Shown: positions 32,211 through 40,776 of the stretch, piece after piece
Position numbering within the stretch: position 1 is the first letter of the stretch
How the letters are laid out: each line of letters starts with the position of its first letter
Assembly: GCA_901472505.1 (NCBI GenBank)
Contig: LR590468.1
Location: 2,021,501-2,085,500 of the forward strand
Origin: Proteus vulgaris
GTDB lineage: Bacteria; Pseudomonadota; Gammaproteobacteria; Enterobacterales; Enterobacteriaceae
DNA length: 64,000 nt
Direction of reading: 5' to 3'
Program-made: the position numbers and the translations under genes
The notes under the pieces: generated by a model
What the model saw: the letters and a program-made list of their open reading frames with translations, nothing else
The model's database searches: none
What the model was told of the DNA's origin: nothing

Positions 32211-33206
32211 TTATTGCCATTTACGGTGATAAGCACCCAACGTTGTTTGTGTTCCTTCTGAAATTTTTCCTAACGCATTCATCCAACGAGGATCTGTGCT
32301 AAAGCCTTGGGGATCTTTCTTACATTGATCAATCGCCGTTCGCCAAACTCTTGCGACTTCAGTGACATAAGCAGGACTACGCTGACGACCTTCAATTTTG
32401 ACAGAGGCAATATTCATTGCCATTAATTCAGGTAGTAGTGAAAGGGTATTTAGGCTAGTGGGTTCTTCTAATGCATGATAACAATGGTCATCAACAAAAT
32501 ATCGCCCCTTACACAGTGTTGGATAGCCTGCATTTTCATCAGGCGCATAGCGGTCTATTAGCACATCATTAAGGCGAGATTCCATCCCTTGTGGTGTTTC
32601 TTGCCAGCGTACAAAACGCGCTGGAGAGCAAGCGCCTACCGTATTGGGTGATTCACCTGTTAAGTAGGAAGAAAGATAGCATCGACCTTCCGCCATAATA
32701 CATAGGCTACCAAAGGCAAAAACTTCTAAAGGTACTGGGCTAGTTTGTGCTAATTGTTTAACTTGATGAATAGATAGAACACGAGGAAGAACAATACGTG
32801 CAACATCAAAATTGCGTCGATAAAACTCAATTGCTTGTGTATTAGTTGCTGAGGCCTGTACAGAAACATGGCGTTCAATATGAGGATAATGCTCAGCTGC
32901 ATACTCTAGCATCGCGATATCTGCCAAAATAAGTGCGTCAGCCCCCAAAGATGCAGCCATATCAACGGCTTTTTGCCAGCGTTCAAATCCATTAGGGTGA
33001 GCAAAAGTGTTTATCGCAATATGCAATTTTCGCTGGTGGCGATGAACATAATTAACGGCTTCTTGTAACTTCTTTTCTGTAAAATTCAAACCTGCAAAAT
33101 GTCTTGCATTCGTATCATCTTTTAAGCCGATATAAACGGCATCCGCACCATTATCTATGGCTGCTTTTAAGGCAGGTAAATTACCTGCAGGGCACAGCAA
33201 TTCCAT
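32211..33206 (-). CDS. ubiU: Ubiquinone synthesis protein UbiU (YhbU)
   Basis: U32-family partner of UbiV. Near-identical to E. coli across MELLCPAGNLPALKAAIDNG, HVSVQASATNTQAIEFY, GSLCIMAEGRCYLSSYLTGE, GACSPARFVRW and the C-terminal GTQTTLGAYHRKWQ. The Cys of LCIM, GRCY, GACS and TLCKG are the Fe-S ligands. The ATG at 33206 (331 residues) with AAAGGG upstream is preferred to a GTG two codons earlier. Divergent from ubiT. Confidence 0.95.
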   Translation of the reverse strand: MELLCPAGNLPALKAAIDNGADAVYIGLKDDTNARHFAGLNFTEKKLQEAVNYVHRHQRKLHIAINTFAHPNGFERWQKAVDMAASLGADALILADIAMLEYAAEHYPHIERHVSVQASATNTQAIEFYRRNFDVARIVLPRVLSIHQVKQLAQTSPVPLEVFAFGSLCIMAEGRCYLSSYLTGESPNTVGACSPARFVRWQETPQGMESRLNDVLIDRYAPDENAGYPTLCKGRYFVDDHCYHALEEPTSLNTLSLLPELMAMNIASVKIEGRQRSPAYVTEVARVWRTAIDQCKKDPQGFSTDPRWMNALGKISEGTQTTLGAYHRKWQ

Positions 33207-33422
33207 CTTCACTTCCCTTTAGAAATTAAGAATGATCGGAAATTGTAATAAACAAGATAAAAAAAGGTTTTGATTTAGGGCAGAGAAGTTTGTTTTTTAC
33301 TTAAGTAAAATTAAAGAACTCAAAATGTGAGCAACGGATTAACGGAATATTGATATAGGATCGCAGAATATCTGTTTATCTCTGGCACAATAGCCCCTAA
33401 ATTTATTTATAGGAGTCCGAAA

Positions 33423-33956
33423 GTGTTTAATAAAATTCGTACCCATTTGGTAAAAGAGGGGCCTCGTTTTTTACGTTACCCTTTACAAGTAACCCCATTC
33501 GCTTTGCAACGCGATATTTTAGAACAGTTTTTAAGTTGGCAGTTTCGTGAATCCCTTGCTGAAGGTGATTTACACTTTTTAGAAGATAAATGGCTAAAAG
33601 TTGAGATAAGAGACTTACATTTACAGTGGTTTATCAGTGTTCGTGATGATAAATTAGTGGTTAGTCGCTTAGAAAAAGAAGATGTCAGCTTTAGTGGTAA
33701 TGCGAATGATCTTATTTTAATTGCAGCTCGCAAAGAAGATCCTGACACCTTATTTTTCCAACGTCGTCTACAAATTGAGGGTGATACAGAACTCGGGTTA
33801 TATGTTAAGAACCTGATGGATGCAATTGAATTAGACTCAATGCCATCTGTGTTGCGTTTTGGTTTATTACAACTGGCTGAATTTGTAAAAAGTGGACTTC
33901 AAGAAGAAACTGAAGACAAAATACACAGCCATGAACTGAGCTCAACTTCATGCTAA
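33423..33956 (+). CDS. ubiT: Ubiquinone synthesis accessory factor UbiT (YhbT)
   Basis: 177-residue SCP2-domain protein binding ubiquinone intermediates in the anaerobic branch. GTG start at 33423 behind AGGAG. Shares TPFALQRDILEQFLSWQF and DPDTLFFQRRLQIEGDTELGL with E. coli UbiT. The last seven bases overlap the yhbS start, so the two are coupled. It is divergent from ubiU-ubiV with a 216-base region between. Confidence 0.93.
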   Translation: MFNKIRTHLVKEGPRFLRYPLQVTPFALQRDILEQFLSWQFRESLAEGDLHFLEDKWLKVEIRDLHLQWFISVRDDKLVVSRLEKEDVSFSGNANDLILIAARKEDPDTLFFQRRLQIEGDTELGLYVKNLMDAIELDSMPSVLRFGLLQLAEFVKSGLQEETEDKIHSHELSSTSC

Positions 33957-34456
33957 TACGTGTTGAAATTCCCGTTGATATTCCTGCTATTGATAGCCTT
34001 TTACGCCAAGTATTTCCGACAAGCGCTGAAGCTGATTTAGTTGGGCATTTACGTGAAGAAGGTCTATTAACATTAGGTATGGTGGCTATTAGCGATGAAG
34101 GCCAATTAGTTGGCTATATCGGTTTTACACCAGTTGATGTTGATGGAATAGATTGTCAGTGGGTTGGACTTGCGCCACTTGCTGTTGCACCAGAGTTCCA
34201 AAACCAAGGTATTGGACGCCAACTGATTAATGAAGGGCTAGATAGCCTAAATGAATTTGGGTATGGCGCAGTTGTAGTGTTGGGAGATCCAACATACTAT
34301 CAAGCATCGGGTTTTATTCCTGCTAAATCTCAAGGCTTGCATTGCAAATGGCCTGATACAGAAGACACATTTCAGCTTTATGCGTTAGAGAATGGCAATG
34401 TTGAAGAGATCCACGGTTTAGTCAACTACTCACCTTTGTTTGACCAGTTTAGTTGA
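33950..34456 (+). CDS. yhbS: GNAT acetyltransferase YhbS
   Basis: 168 residues with the GNAT acetyl-CoA loop (LAPLAVAPEFQNQGIGRQLI) and the C-terminal YYQASGFIPA strand-helix. E. coli YhbS is a putative N-acetyltransferase next to ubiT, as here. The substrate is not known from sequence. Start overlaps the ubiT end. Confidence 0.92.
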   Translation: MLIRVEIPVDIPAIDSLLRQVFPTSAEADLVGHLREEGLLTLGMVAISDEGQLVGYIGFTPVDVDGIDCQWVGLAPLAVAPEFQNQGIGRQLINEGLDSLNEFGYGAVVVLGDPTYYQASGFIPAKSQGLHCKWPDTEDTFQLYALENGNVEEIHGLVNYSPLFDQFS

Positions 34457-34471
34457 TCCGCTTAACCAAAT

Positions 34472-34762
34472 TTATTTATCCTGTATTAAATACAGTGCAA
34501 TGTCTGAAGGCTGGTCTGTGATCAGCTTTTCTTTTTGTCTTTTTTTTAACTGCTTTAATTGGTATTCAAGCTGAGATGCTTGTTGCCTATCGCCTACCTG
34601 ACAATGAAACTCTAATAATAAAGGCCCTTTTCCTTTTAATGCTTTCGCACCAGTTCCATTCTGATGCTGTTGAAAACGGCGCTCAACATTTGTTGTGATC
34701 CCGGTATAAAGAGAGCCAAGACGATTTCTAACAATATAGAGTGACCACATTGCGTCAGCCAT
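34472..34762 (-). CDS. yhbQ: GIY-YIG nuclease family protein YhbQ
   Basis: 96 residues (E. coli 100). The GIY-YIG core is visible: [31 protein letters not shown], with the conserved Arg and later Glu (LLLEFHC). E. coli YhbQ has DNA endonuclease activity. It converges on yhbS with a 15-base gap. Confidence 0.93.
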   Translation of the reverse strand: MADAMWSLYIVRNRLGSLYTGITTNVERRFQQHQNGTGAKALKGKGPLLLEFHCQVGDRQQASQLEYQLKQLKKRQKEKLITDQPSDIALYLIQDK

Positions 34763-34981
34763 TATTTTTTCCTTTTCGTGCTACTTTTTCTTTTGATAAA
34801 TAATATTTCTTAGTTTTTAAAGTGAGTAATTTAAGGCATGTCAAAAATAAATCTATTAAGTATATCAATATGTTGTGAAATATTTGTGACAGTAAACTTT
34901 ATGATTTAAAAAATAACATTCAAATTTTTTGAAAATGAACAGCAATTATTGCTAATTTTAAAGTTAAGCTAAAGTGCATAA

Positions 34982-34997
34982 TATGATCCACATCACA
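34982..34997. promoter_or_regulatory. CRP-like site before the DUF1471 gene
   Basis: TATGA-TCCACA-TCACA matches TGTGA-N6-TCACA with one mismatch, 52 bases before the start codon. It suggests cAMP-CRP control; FNR half-site overlap is also possible. Confidence 0.4.
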
Positions 34998-35048
34998 GAG
35001 ACACACTCCGCGATACCTCACAAAATTAGAATTAAATTGGAGTCTATT

Positions 35049-35300
35049 ATGAAAAAATCTACATTAATCGCTGCAACATTAGCTTTAAGTGCTATTTCAT
35101 TCGGTTCAATCGCATCTGATAGCATATCAAAAAGTCCTTCTGTTAATGGTGAGTATATCACAATCACTGGTAGTGATACTTTAGATGGTTTAACAGCTAA
35201 AATTGCTCAAATCGCAAAAGATGAAGGTGCAAAAGGCTTTAAAGTTGTTGGCGCGACAGGTGAAGATTACCTCACTGTAAATGCTGAAATTTATCGTTAA
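35049..35300 (+). CDS. Periplasmic DUF1471 protein (BhsA/McbA/YhcN type)
   Basis: 83 residues from the ATG at 35049 (GGAGTCTATT before it). A clear signal peptide ends near ASA/SDS (residue 22). The mature part ITGSDTLDGLTAKIAQIAKDEGAKGF followed by NAEIYR is the DUF1471 pattern of small stress-induced periplasmic proteins. Several paralogues exist in enterics, so I give no symbol. Confidence 0.85.
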   Translation: MKKSTLIAATLALSAISFGSIASDSISKSPSVNGEYITITGSDTLDGLTAKIAQIAKDEGAKGFKVVGATGEDYLTVNAEIYR

Positions 35301-35414
35301 TTTTAACTATTTTCGATAAATAACTTGTAATAAGAGACACGCGGTAAGACGCTCGTTTTGATGATATAATTATCATCTAAACAGCGTCTCTTTTTGTTTC
35401 TATGCAGGTATGTT

Positions 35415-35855
35415 ATGTCTTCCTTGAACTCTCTCAAAATAATTAAACAATATATATGTGATAACCATGTGTTTACCTTATGTACAACGAGTTCAGTCGG
35501 TGATATTTGGTGTGCTAATTGTTTTTATTGGTTTGATGAAAGTCAGATGAGACTTATTTTTCTTTCTGAAAAGAAAACACGCCATGCTAGAATGATGCAA
35601 GAAAACTTATTAGTTGCTGGAAGTATTAGTACCCAAGAAATTGCTGTATCTGATTTACAAGGTATTCAATTCACTGGGTCTGTTTCTTTACTCACAGGTA
35701 AGGACGACATCAACGCAAGAAAACATTATTGTTTACGTTTTCCTGTCGCATTAGCTGCTATCCACGTGCCTTTATGGGAGCTACAGTTGCAAGAAATTAA
35801 GATGGTCAATAATCGGCTGGGCTTCGGAACGAAGCTTTATTGGCAACGTAATTAA
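35415..35855 (+). CDS. yhbP: UPF0306 protein YhbP
   Basis: 146 residues (E. coli 147), a split-barrel flavin-binding-like fold of unknown substrate. The start MSSLNSLKIIKQYICDNHVFTLCT at 35415 is preferred to TTG at 35394. Signature DIWCANCFYWFDE and IFLSEKKTRHARMM are visible. Order yhbS-yhbQ-x-yhbP mirrors the E. coli neighbourhood. Confidence 0.9.
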   Translation: MSSLNSLKIIKQYICDNHVFTLCTTSSVGDIWCANCFYWFDESQMRLIFLSEKKTRHARMMQENLLVAGSISTQEIAVSDLQGIQFTGSVSLLTGKDDINARKHYCLRFPVALAAIHVPLWELQLQEIKMVNNRLGFGTKLYWQRN

Positions 35856-35879
35856 GCTTCTTATTTTCAGAATTTCTTA

Positions 35880-36242
35880 TTATTCCCAAAAATAATGATT
35901 TTTTCGTTCCCATCCTTTTAAAGACATACATGAGGTATAGAAAGTGTGTCTGTCATCTTGATTAATGTCTTCGACATAACTTTCAGTCATTGGAACGCGC
36001 TCAGTGTAGGTTTTATTATCACCACAGTGGTATTTATCTTCTTTACGACACTTTTTTTCTACATCATGGTAAACAGTACGTTGTAGTACTTCTTTGCGAA
36101 TAGGATAGCGGGTATTCGCATCAAATTCACAAAGCATCTTCGCTTCCTGTAGTGTGTAATCTGATGCCCCTCTGGGTTCCCAAGTACTACTACAGCCAGA
36201 AAGTAAAATTATTGAAAATAAAGGAAAAAATGTGAATTTCAT
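35880..36242 (-). CDS. Small cysteine-rich lipoprotein, unknown
   Basis: About 120 residues if started at MKFTFFPLF (36242); two upstream in-frame Met codons up to 36257 are possible. Lipobox LLSGC is followed by a polar mature part with Cys at several positions (MLCEF, KKCRK, YHCGD, TSCMSL), which could form disulfides. I recognise no family. It is a single gene between yhbP and a spacer. Confidence 0.75.
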   Translation of the reverse strand: MKFTFFPLFSIILLSGCSSTWEPRGASDYTLQEAKMLCEFDANTRYPIRKEVLQRTVYHDVEKKCRKEDKYHCGDNKTYTERVPMTESYVEDINQDDRHTFYTSCMSLKGWERKNHYFWE

Positions 36243-36370
36243 ATCAGACATTATCACAAAAAAGAATAGTTAATTGAGTTAATAATAAAACAAAACTAAT
36301 CACTTTGACTATATTTTTTGAAAATGATTCACATTTAATAACGGAGGTGATCAAATGAGAATGATGAAAG

Positions 36371-36397
36371 AAAAAAAGCCCATTATAAAAATGGGCT
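36371..36397 (-). terminator. Terminator of the nrdD-nrdG transcript region
   Basis: On the minus strand GAGCCCAT-TTTTATA-ATGGGC is followed by seven T, just after the small gene downstream of nrdG. Confidence 0.8.
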
Positions 36398-36405
36398 CTT
36401 AGGTG

Positions 36406-36615
36406 TTACTCAAACGATGAAAGGTTTTTCTCTATCTCAGCATCTATTTCTTTATGCTGGAGATGTTTAGCGCCGAGTTTCTTTTTCAATTCGGTGCCTA
36501 GCTTCACGAGTTGTTCTCGATTTGCTTTAGATTGCTTTTTACCCCATTTTTTTAAATGGTAGTTCAGTTCATGATCTTCAGAAAAGCTTACATATTTATT
36601 ATCACTTAAAGGCAT
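36406..36615 (-). CDS. Small highly charged helical protein downstream of nrdG
   Basis: 69 residues, rich in Lys and Glu and predicted mostly helical (LKKWGKKQSKANREQLVKLG). The ATG follows a strong GGAGGATGT. It starts 26 bases after nrdG and ends at a terminator, so it probably shares the nrdDG transcript. I do not recognise the family. Confidence 0.65.
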   Translation of the reverse strand: MPLSDNKYVSFSEDHELNYHLKKWGKKQSKANREQLVKLGTELKKKLGAKHLQHKEIDAEIEKNLSSFE

Positions 36616-36641
36616 ACATCCTCCAGTTAATTTAATGTGTA

Positions 36642-37106
36642 TTACTTCAATTTATGGATCACCTGATTACTACTACCACGCCACAGTAATGCGGGATCAT
36701 AAAGTTCTTGTACGAACTTCCCATCAATCAGCACGTTAATATAGTTAACGACTTCTTGCTGTTCTGGGGTTAAATCGGCCAGTAAATAGCCCGTCCAAAC
36801 CCAAATATCTTTTTCGGGGCATTGCGTTTTAACACGTTTTACCAATTTTAATATAGCAGAAAGATTTTGTGGGTGTAGGGGATCGCCACCTGAAAGTGAT
36901 AATCCTTGTCGTTTAATACGGCTGTCTTGAAGATCAGTAATGATCTGATCTTCCATTTCTTGTGTAAACGGCTTGCCGGACGTTAGTGACCACGTTGATT
37001 TGTTATAACAGCCTCGGCATTGGTGTATGCACCCTGAAACAAACAGGGTGCAACGTGTACCTGGGCCATTTACAACATCAACAGGGTAATATTGATGGTA
37101 ATTCAC
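36642..37106 (-). CDS. nrdG: Anaerobic ribonucleotide reductase activating protein
   Basis: 154-residue radical-SAM enzyme that generates the glycyl radical in NrdD. The CxxxCxxC cluster motif is Cys26, Cys30, Cys33 in SGCIHQCRGCYNKS; a Gly-rich SAM segment (LSGGDPLHP) follows. Same length as E. coli. Four bases after nrdD, hence co-translated. Confidence 0.96.
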   Translation of the reverse strand: MNYHQYYPVDVVNGPGTRCTLFVSGCIHQCRGCYNKSTWSLTSGKPFTQEMEDQIITDLQDSRIKRQGLSLSGGDPLHPQNLSAILKLVKRVKTQCPEKDIWVWTGYLLADLTPEQQEVVNYINVLIDGKFVQELYDPALLWRGSSNQVIHKLK

Positions 37107-37110
37107 ACTC

Positions 37111-39249
37111 TTAACCTAACTGGCCATTTGCCAGATGTTTTACTCGACGTTTAACTTCTTCTTGTTTACCTGCATTAAATGGGCGTGAATCTGGGCTACC
37201 TAAATATCCGCATACACGACGAATAACGGAAACTCTTGCTGGGTTGTGATTACCGCAACGTGGGCAAGTAAAACCTTTACTGGTACAAGAGAATTCACCG
37301 GTATAGCCACAGTCATAACATTCGTCAATTGGGGTGTTTGTTCCGTAATAAGGAACTCGGGTATAGCTGTAATCCCACACATCTTCTAGCGCTTTAAGGT
37401 TATGCTGTAAGTTTGGATATTCGCCATAGCAGATAAAACCGCCACTCGCGAGCGGTGGATAAGGTGCTTCAAAATCCAGTTTGTCGTATGGATTCACTTT
37501 CTTTTCAACATCTAAATGGAAGCTATTGGTATAATAACCTTTATCCGTCACACCGGGTAAAATACCAAATTCAGCCGCATCTAAACGACAGAAACGATCA
37601 CATAAGTTTTCGCTTGGTGTGCTGTAAAGGCTAAAGCCATAACCTGTCTCAGCTTTCCATTGGTCTGTTGCTTCGCGTAGACGATTGATGATCGCCACCG
37701 CTTTTTCTCTTAAGGTTTCATCGTCAAAAACGTGTTTTTGAGTACCAAATAGGGCATTAATGGTTTCATGAACACCGATATAACCTAATGAGATTGATGC
37801 TCTGCCATTTTTAAAGATTTCAGACACGTTATCGTCTGCTTTTAAGCGCACACCACAAGCACCTTCCATATAAAGGATCGGGGCAACACGCGCTTTAACA
37901 TTTTCTAAACGTGCGATACGTGTCATCAGTGCTTTTTTCGCTAATTCAAGGCGGTCATCCAGCAGTGACCAGAAGGTGGCTTCATCACCTTGAGCTTCGA
38001 TAGCAATACGCGGTAAGTTAAGGCTGATAACGCCGAGATTATTACGACCTTCGTGGATCATTTCGCCATTTTCTTCATAAACACCTAAGAAGCTACGGCA
38101 ACCCATTGGGGTTTTAAATGATCCCGTTACTTTAACGACTTGATCGTAATTCAATATATCGGGATACATGCGTTTACTTGCACATTCCAATGCAAGTTGT
38201 TTAATATCGTAATTAGGATCACCAAACTTATGGTTTAAACCATCTTTAATAGCAAAAACAAGTTTAGGGAAAACCGCTGTTTTACGATTTTTACCTAAAC
38301 CAGCCATACGATTTTCAAGAATAGCGCGTTGAATTAACCGTGCTTCTTTTGACGTACCAAGGCCAAAGCCGAAAGTGACAAAGGGGGTTTGTCCATTAGC
38401 CGTATGCAGTGTATTGACTTCATACTCTAAAGATTGGAATGCGTCATAACACTCTTTTTCAGTGCGTGCATTGGCATAGGCTTCTTTATCTGCGATTTGC
38501 CACTCTTGTGCAACTTTGTAGTGTTTGTCGTAGCTTGCTTTAACAAAAGGAGCTAAGACTTCATCAATACGATTTATTGTTGTACCACCATAAATATGGC
38601 TTGCTACTTGTGCGATAATTTGTGCAGTAACCGCAGTTGCGGTTGAAATAGATTTAGGGGGTTCTATTTCGGCATTTCCCATTTTAAACCCGTTATTTAA
38701 CATGCCATTAAGATCAATAAGCATACAGTTAAACATAGGGAAAAACGGGGAGTAATCGAGATCATGATAATGAATTTCACCACGCTCATGAGCGAGTACC
38801 ACATCTCTTGGCAGGATATGCAATTTTGCGTAATGTTTAGCCACAATACCCGCAAGTAAATCACGCTGAGTAGGGATAACTTTACTGTCTTTATTCGCAT
38901 TTTCATGAAGAATAGAGACATCACTTTGTTCGATAAGACCTCGGATTTCCTGAGTTAATCTTCCGCGTTGCTCACGGGCAACATCTCGGTCGTGACGGTA
39001 TTCAATGTAGGCTCTGGCGACATCTTTATATTCGCCAGCCATCAGCTGATTTTCTACGGCGTCTTGGATCTCACGGATATCGACATTCGAACGTCCTGCG
39101 AGAGATTGTGAAACGGATTGCGCGACAGAATCGCAATAATCATCATCAGTGATCTCACAAGCTACGGCTGCTCTTTTGATAGCATCGCTGATGCGGGTTT
39201 GGTCAAAAGAGACTTTACATCCGTCTCGTTTTATCACTATGGTTTTCAC
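37111..39249 (-). CDS. nrdD: Anaerobic ribonucleoside-triphosphate reductase (class III)
   Basis: 712 residues, the E. coli length. Reduces NTPs to dNTPs without oxygen, using formate. An N-terminal ATP-cone (VIKRDGCKVSFDQTRISDAI) is followed by the catalytic barrel. The zinc site is formed by ECYDCGYTG and CPRCGNHNP, and the glycyl radical is Gly681 in RRVCGYLGS. Upstream control sites are listed separately. Confidence 0.97.
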   Translation of the reverse strand: MKTIVIKRDGCKVSFDQTRISDAIKRAAVACEITDDDYCDSVAQSVSQSLAGRSNVDIREIQDAVENQLMAGEYKDVARAYIEYRHDRDVAREQRGRLTQEIRGLIEQSDVSILHENANKDSKVIPTQRDLLAGIVAKHYAKLHILPRDVVLAHERGEIHYHDLDYSPFFPMFNCMLIDLNGMLNNGFKMGNAEIEPPKSISTATAVTAQIIAQVASHIYGGTTINRIDEVLAPFVKASYDKHYKVAQEWQIADKEAYANARTEKECYDAFQSLEYEVNTLHTANGQTPFVTFGFGLGTSKEARLIQRAILENRMAGLGKNRKTAVFPKLVFAIKDGLNHKFGDPNYDIKQLALECASKRMYPDILNYDQVVKVTGSFKTPMGCRSFLGVYEENGEMIHEGRNNLGVISLNLPRIAIEAQGDEATFWSLLDDRLELAKKALMTRIARLENVKARVAPILYMEGACGVRLKADDNVSEIFKNGRASISLGYIGVHETINALFGTQKHVFDDETLREKAVAIINRLREATDQWKAETGYGFSLYSTPSENLCDRFCRLDAAEFGILPGVTDKGYYTNSFHLDVEKKVNPYDKLDFEAPYPPLASGGFICYGEYPNLQHNLKALEDVWDYSYTRVPYYGTNTPIDECYDCGYTGEFSCTSKGFTCPRCGNHNPARVSVIRRVCGYLGSPDSRPFNAGKQEEVKRRVKHLANGQLG

Positions 39250-39268
39250 AATCTTGCTCCTTAACTAT

Positions 39269-39277
39269 TTATCCACA
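39269..39277 (+). promoter_or_regulatory. DnaA box (left, nrdD leader)
   Basis: TTATCCACA is an exact match to the strongest DnaA-box consensus, 20 bases before the nrdD start codon. Its inverted partner lies at 39325-39333. DnaA regulation is known for E. coli nrdAB; here it is inferred. Confidence 0.5.
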
Positions 39278-39324
39278 GGCTCAAATCCCATAAAAACAGG
39301 TGATGGCACAGTATTCAGGCTTAT

Positions 39325-39333
39325 TGTGGATAA
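39325..39333 (-). promoter_or_regulatory. DnaA box (right, nrdD leader)
   Basis: TGTGGATAA is the exact reverse complement of TTATCCACA. The two boxes face each other across 47 bases, and lie between the NrdR boxes and nrdD. Confidence 0.5.
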
Positions 39334-39344
39334 GATGTGTATAA

Positions 39345-39392
39345 TTACTATATATTGTAGGTCGATATGTATTAAAGCACAATATGTAGTAA
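39345..39392. promoter_or_regulatory. Paired NrdR boxes upstream of nrdD
   Basis: TTACTATATATTGTAG (39345-39360) and GCACAATATGTAGTAA (39377-39392) both fit the NrdR palindrome (ACACwATATwTwGTGT-like). Their starts are 32 bases apart, about three helical turns, the spacing known for functional NrdR pairs. They would repress nrdDG when dATP is high. Confidence 0.75.
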
Positions 39393-39419
39393 TTGGAAGA
39401 GAAATAATCTTCATTAAAA

Positions 39420-39433
39420 CTGATCTACATCAA
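39420..39433 (-). promoter_or_regulatory. FNR-like site upstream of nrdD
   Basis: On the minus strand TTGAT-GTAG-ATCAG matches TTGAT-N4-ATCAA with one mismatch. It lies just upstream of the NrdR boxes, consistent with anaerobic activation followed by NrdR repression. Confidence 0.6.
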
Positions 39434-39532
39434 GGTATTTTTGCTACATCAGGCATCAAGAGGGATGAGCAGAATTGTAAATCTGTGCCAAAAACAGAAG
39501 TGATAAATTATTCATCAAAAAGTGAGAACATA

Positions 39533-39571
39533 AAAAAAGCAAAGTGCTCATAAAGAGACCTTTGCTTTTTT
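39533..39571 (-). terminator. Terminator of ridA
   Basis: Arms AAAAGCAAAG and CTTTGCTTTT lie just after the ridA stop on the minus strand, with T tracts on both strands. Confidence 0.75.
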
Positions 39572-39593
39572 ATGACTGACTATTGAGACCAAA

Positions 39594-39980
39594 TTAACGG
39601 ATAGCGATAACTTCGATTTCTACTTTTGCATCTTTTGGTAAACGTGCAACTTCAACGCAAGAACGAGCAGGGAATGCCGCGTTATGCTCTTTGAAGAAAG
39701 CTTCATAAGCAGCATTAATAATACCAAAATCATTTAAATCTTTTACGAAAACAGTGGTTTTGATGATATTAGTAACCGTTAAACCTGCTTTTTCAATAAT
39801 TGCTTTTACGTTTTCTAAAGATTGGCGAGCTTGTTCTGCTGCATTATCAGAAACAAATTCACCTGTAGCCGGATCAACAGGTAGTTGACCTGAAGTGATC
39901 ACTAAATTACCTAAATCAACGCCTTGTACATAAGGGCCGATTGCTGCAGGGGCTTTATCGGTATTAATTTCGTAAGACAT
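39594..39980 (-). CDS. ridA: 2-iminobutanoate/2-iminopropanoate deaminase RidA
   Basis: 128 residues, the housekeeping Rid protein that hydrolyses reactive enamines from PLP enzymes such as IlvA. APAAIGPYVQGV and FPARSCVEVARLPKDAKVEIEVIAIR include the substrate-binding Arg. It follows pyrI in the same order as E. coli, but a strong terminator separates them. Confidence 0.96.
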   Translation of the reverse strand: MSYEINTDKAPAAIGPYVQGVDLGNLVITSGQLPVDPATGEFVSDNAAEQARQSLENVKAIIEKAGLTVTNIIKTTVFVKDLNDFGIINAAYEAFFKEHNAAFPARSCVEVARLPKDAKVEIEVIAIR

Positions 39981-40265
39981 GTAGAACTCCTGTTTTTATA
40001 AGATTAACGCTAACGCTTGATTAGCACGGCGCTATTATAGCCAGCGCTTGAGGTTAGCAACATGACAGATATCAGGCTTTATCATAAAGTCTGTAAGTAT
40101 AAAAAGAAAATAATCGTAAAGTTCTCTTTTGTTTTTACATGGTTTTTAATCCATGAAAATGACCAATTTGTAGCAAATTTTTTTATAAAAAAAGATTATG
40201 AGCTATTAGTCTTTTTTAGAGAGAGGATATTATGTGTATCGAGAGGGAATTATTCTATTCTTATC

Positions 40266-40297
40266 AAAAAACTATCTGCTCTTTCGAGCAGATAGTT
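40266..40297 (-). terminator. Terminator of pyrBI
   Basis: On the minus strand AACTATCTGCTC-GAAA-GAGCAGATAGTT is followed by six T, right after pyrI. The 324-base pyrI-ridA gap holds this and, presumably, the ridA promoter; I see no gene. Confidence 0.9.
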
Positions 40298-40304
40298 AAA
40301 AGAA

Positions 40305-40763
40305 TTAGCGAATAACTGCGTGGCGTTCGAATTCTTTTTCACAGTATTTGCAGGTTAATACAACATCCGAGGCCAGTTTTTTGACTCGGAAACTACTTTG
40401 CACTGGCTCGTTATGGCTAATACAGTTGCTATTAGGACAAGGCACTACATCTTCAAGTAATTCTGGTAAACTTAATGCCATCTTATTAACCACTTGATAA
40501 TTATCGATAATATTGACTGTGGCTTGTGGCGCATACATTGCTAAACGGTTTGCTTGCTCTGAGGTTAAAAAGACATTTTCGATTTTAATTAAGTCTTTTT
40601 TACCTAAGTTTTCAGAAGGTAAATTAAAACCTACAGTTATTCTTTCATCAGTTTCAGTTAAACGGAATAGTGAAAGAATTTTAAAGCCCACCTGCGCTGG
40701 AATATGATCAATAACAGTCCCACGTTTGATAGCTTCAACTTTTAGTTTGTGATCATGTGTCAT
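40305..40763 (-). CDS. pyrI: Aspartate carbamoyltransferase regulatory chain
   Basis: 152 residues. Binds CTP/ATP through the N-terminal domain and contacts the catalytic chain through a zinc domain with Cys109, Cys114, Cys138 and Cys141. Completes the allosteric ATCase with pyrB, 13 bases upstream. Confidence 0.97.
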   Translation of the reverse strand: MTHDHKLKVEAIKRGTVIDHIPAQVGFKILSLFRLTETDERITVGFNLPSENLGKKDLIKIENVFLTSEQANRLAMYAPQATVNIIDNYQVVNKMALSLPELLEDVVPCPNSNCISHNEPVQSSFRVKKLASDVVLTCKYCEKEFERHAVIR

Positions 40764-40776
40764 GGTGTGCTCCTTA

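Noticed and set aside
33207..33422. FNR site in the ubiU-ubiT divergent region
   Set aside because: Expected from E. coli, but the best candidate (TTGATATAGGATC) has a five-base spacer and a poor second half.
39149..39553. Plus-strand ORF across the nrdD leader
   Set aside because: It overlaps the nrdD start antisense and the NrdR/FNR/DnaA sites, and has no family features.
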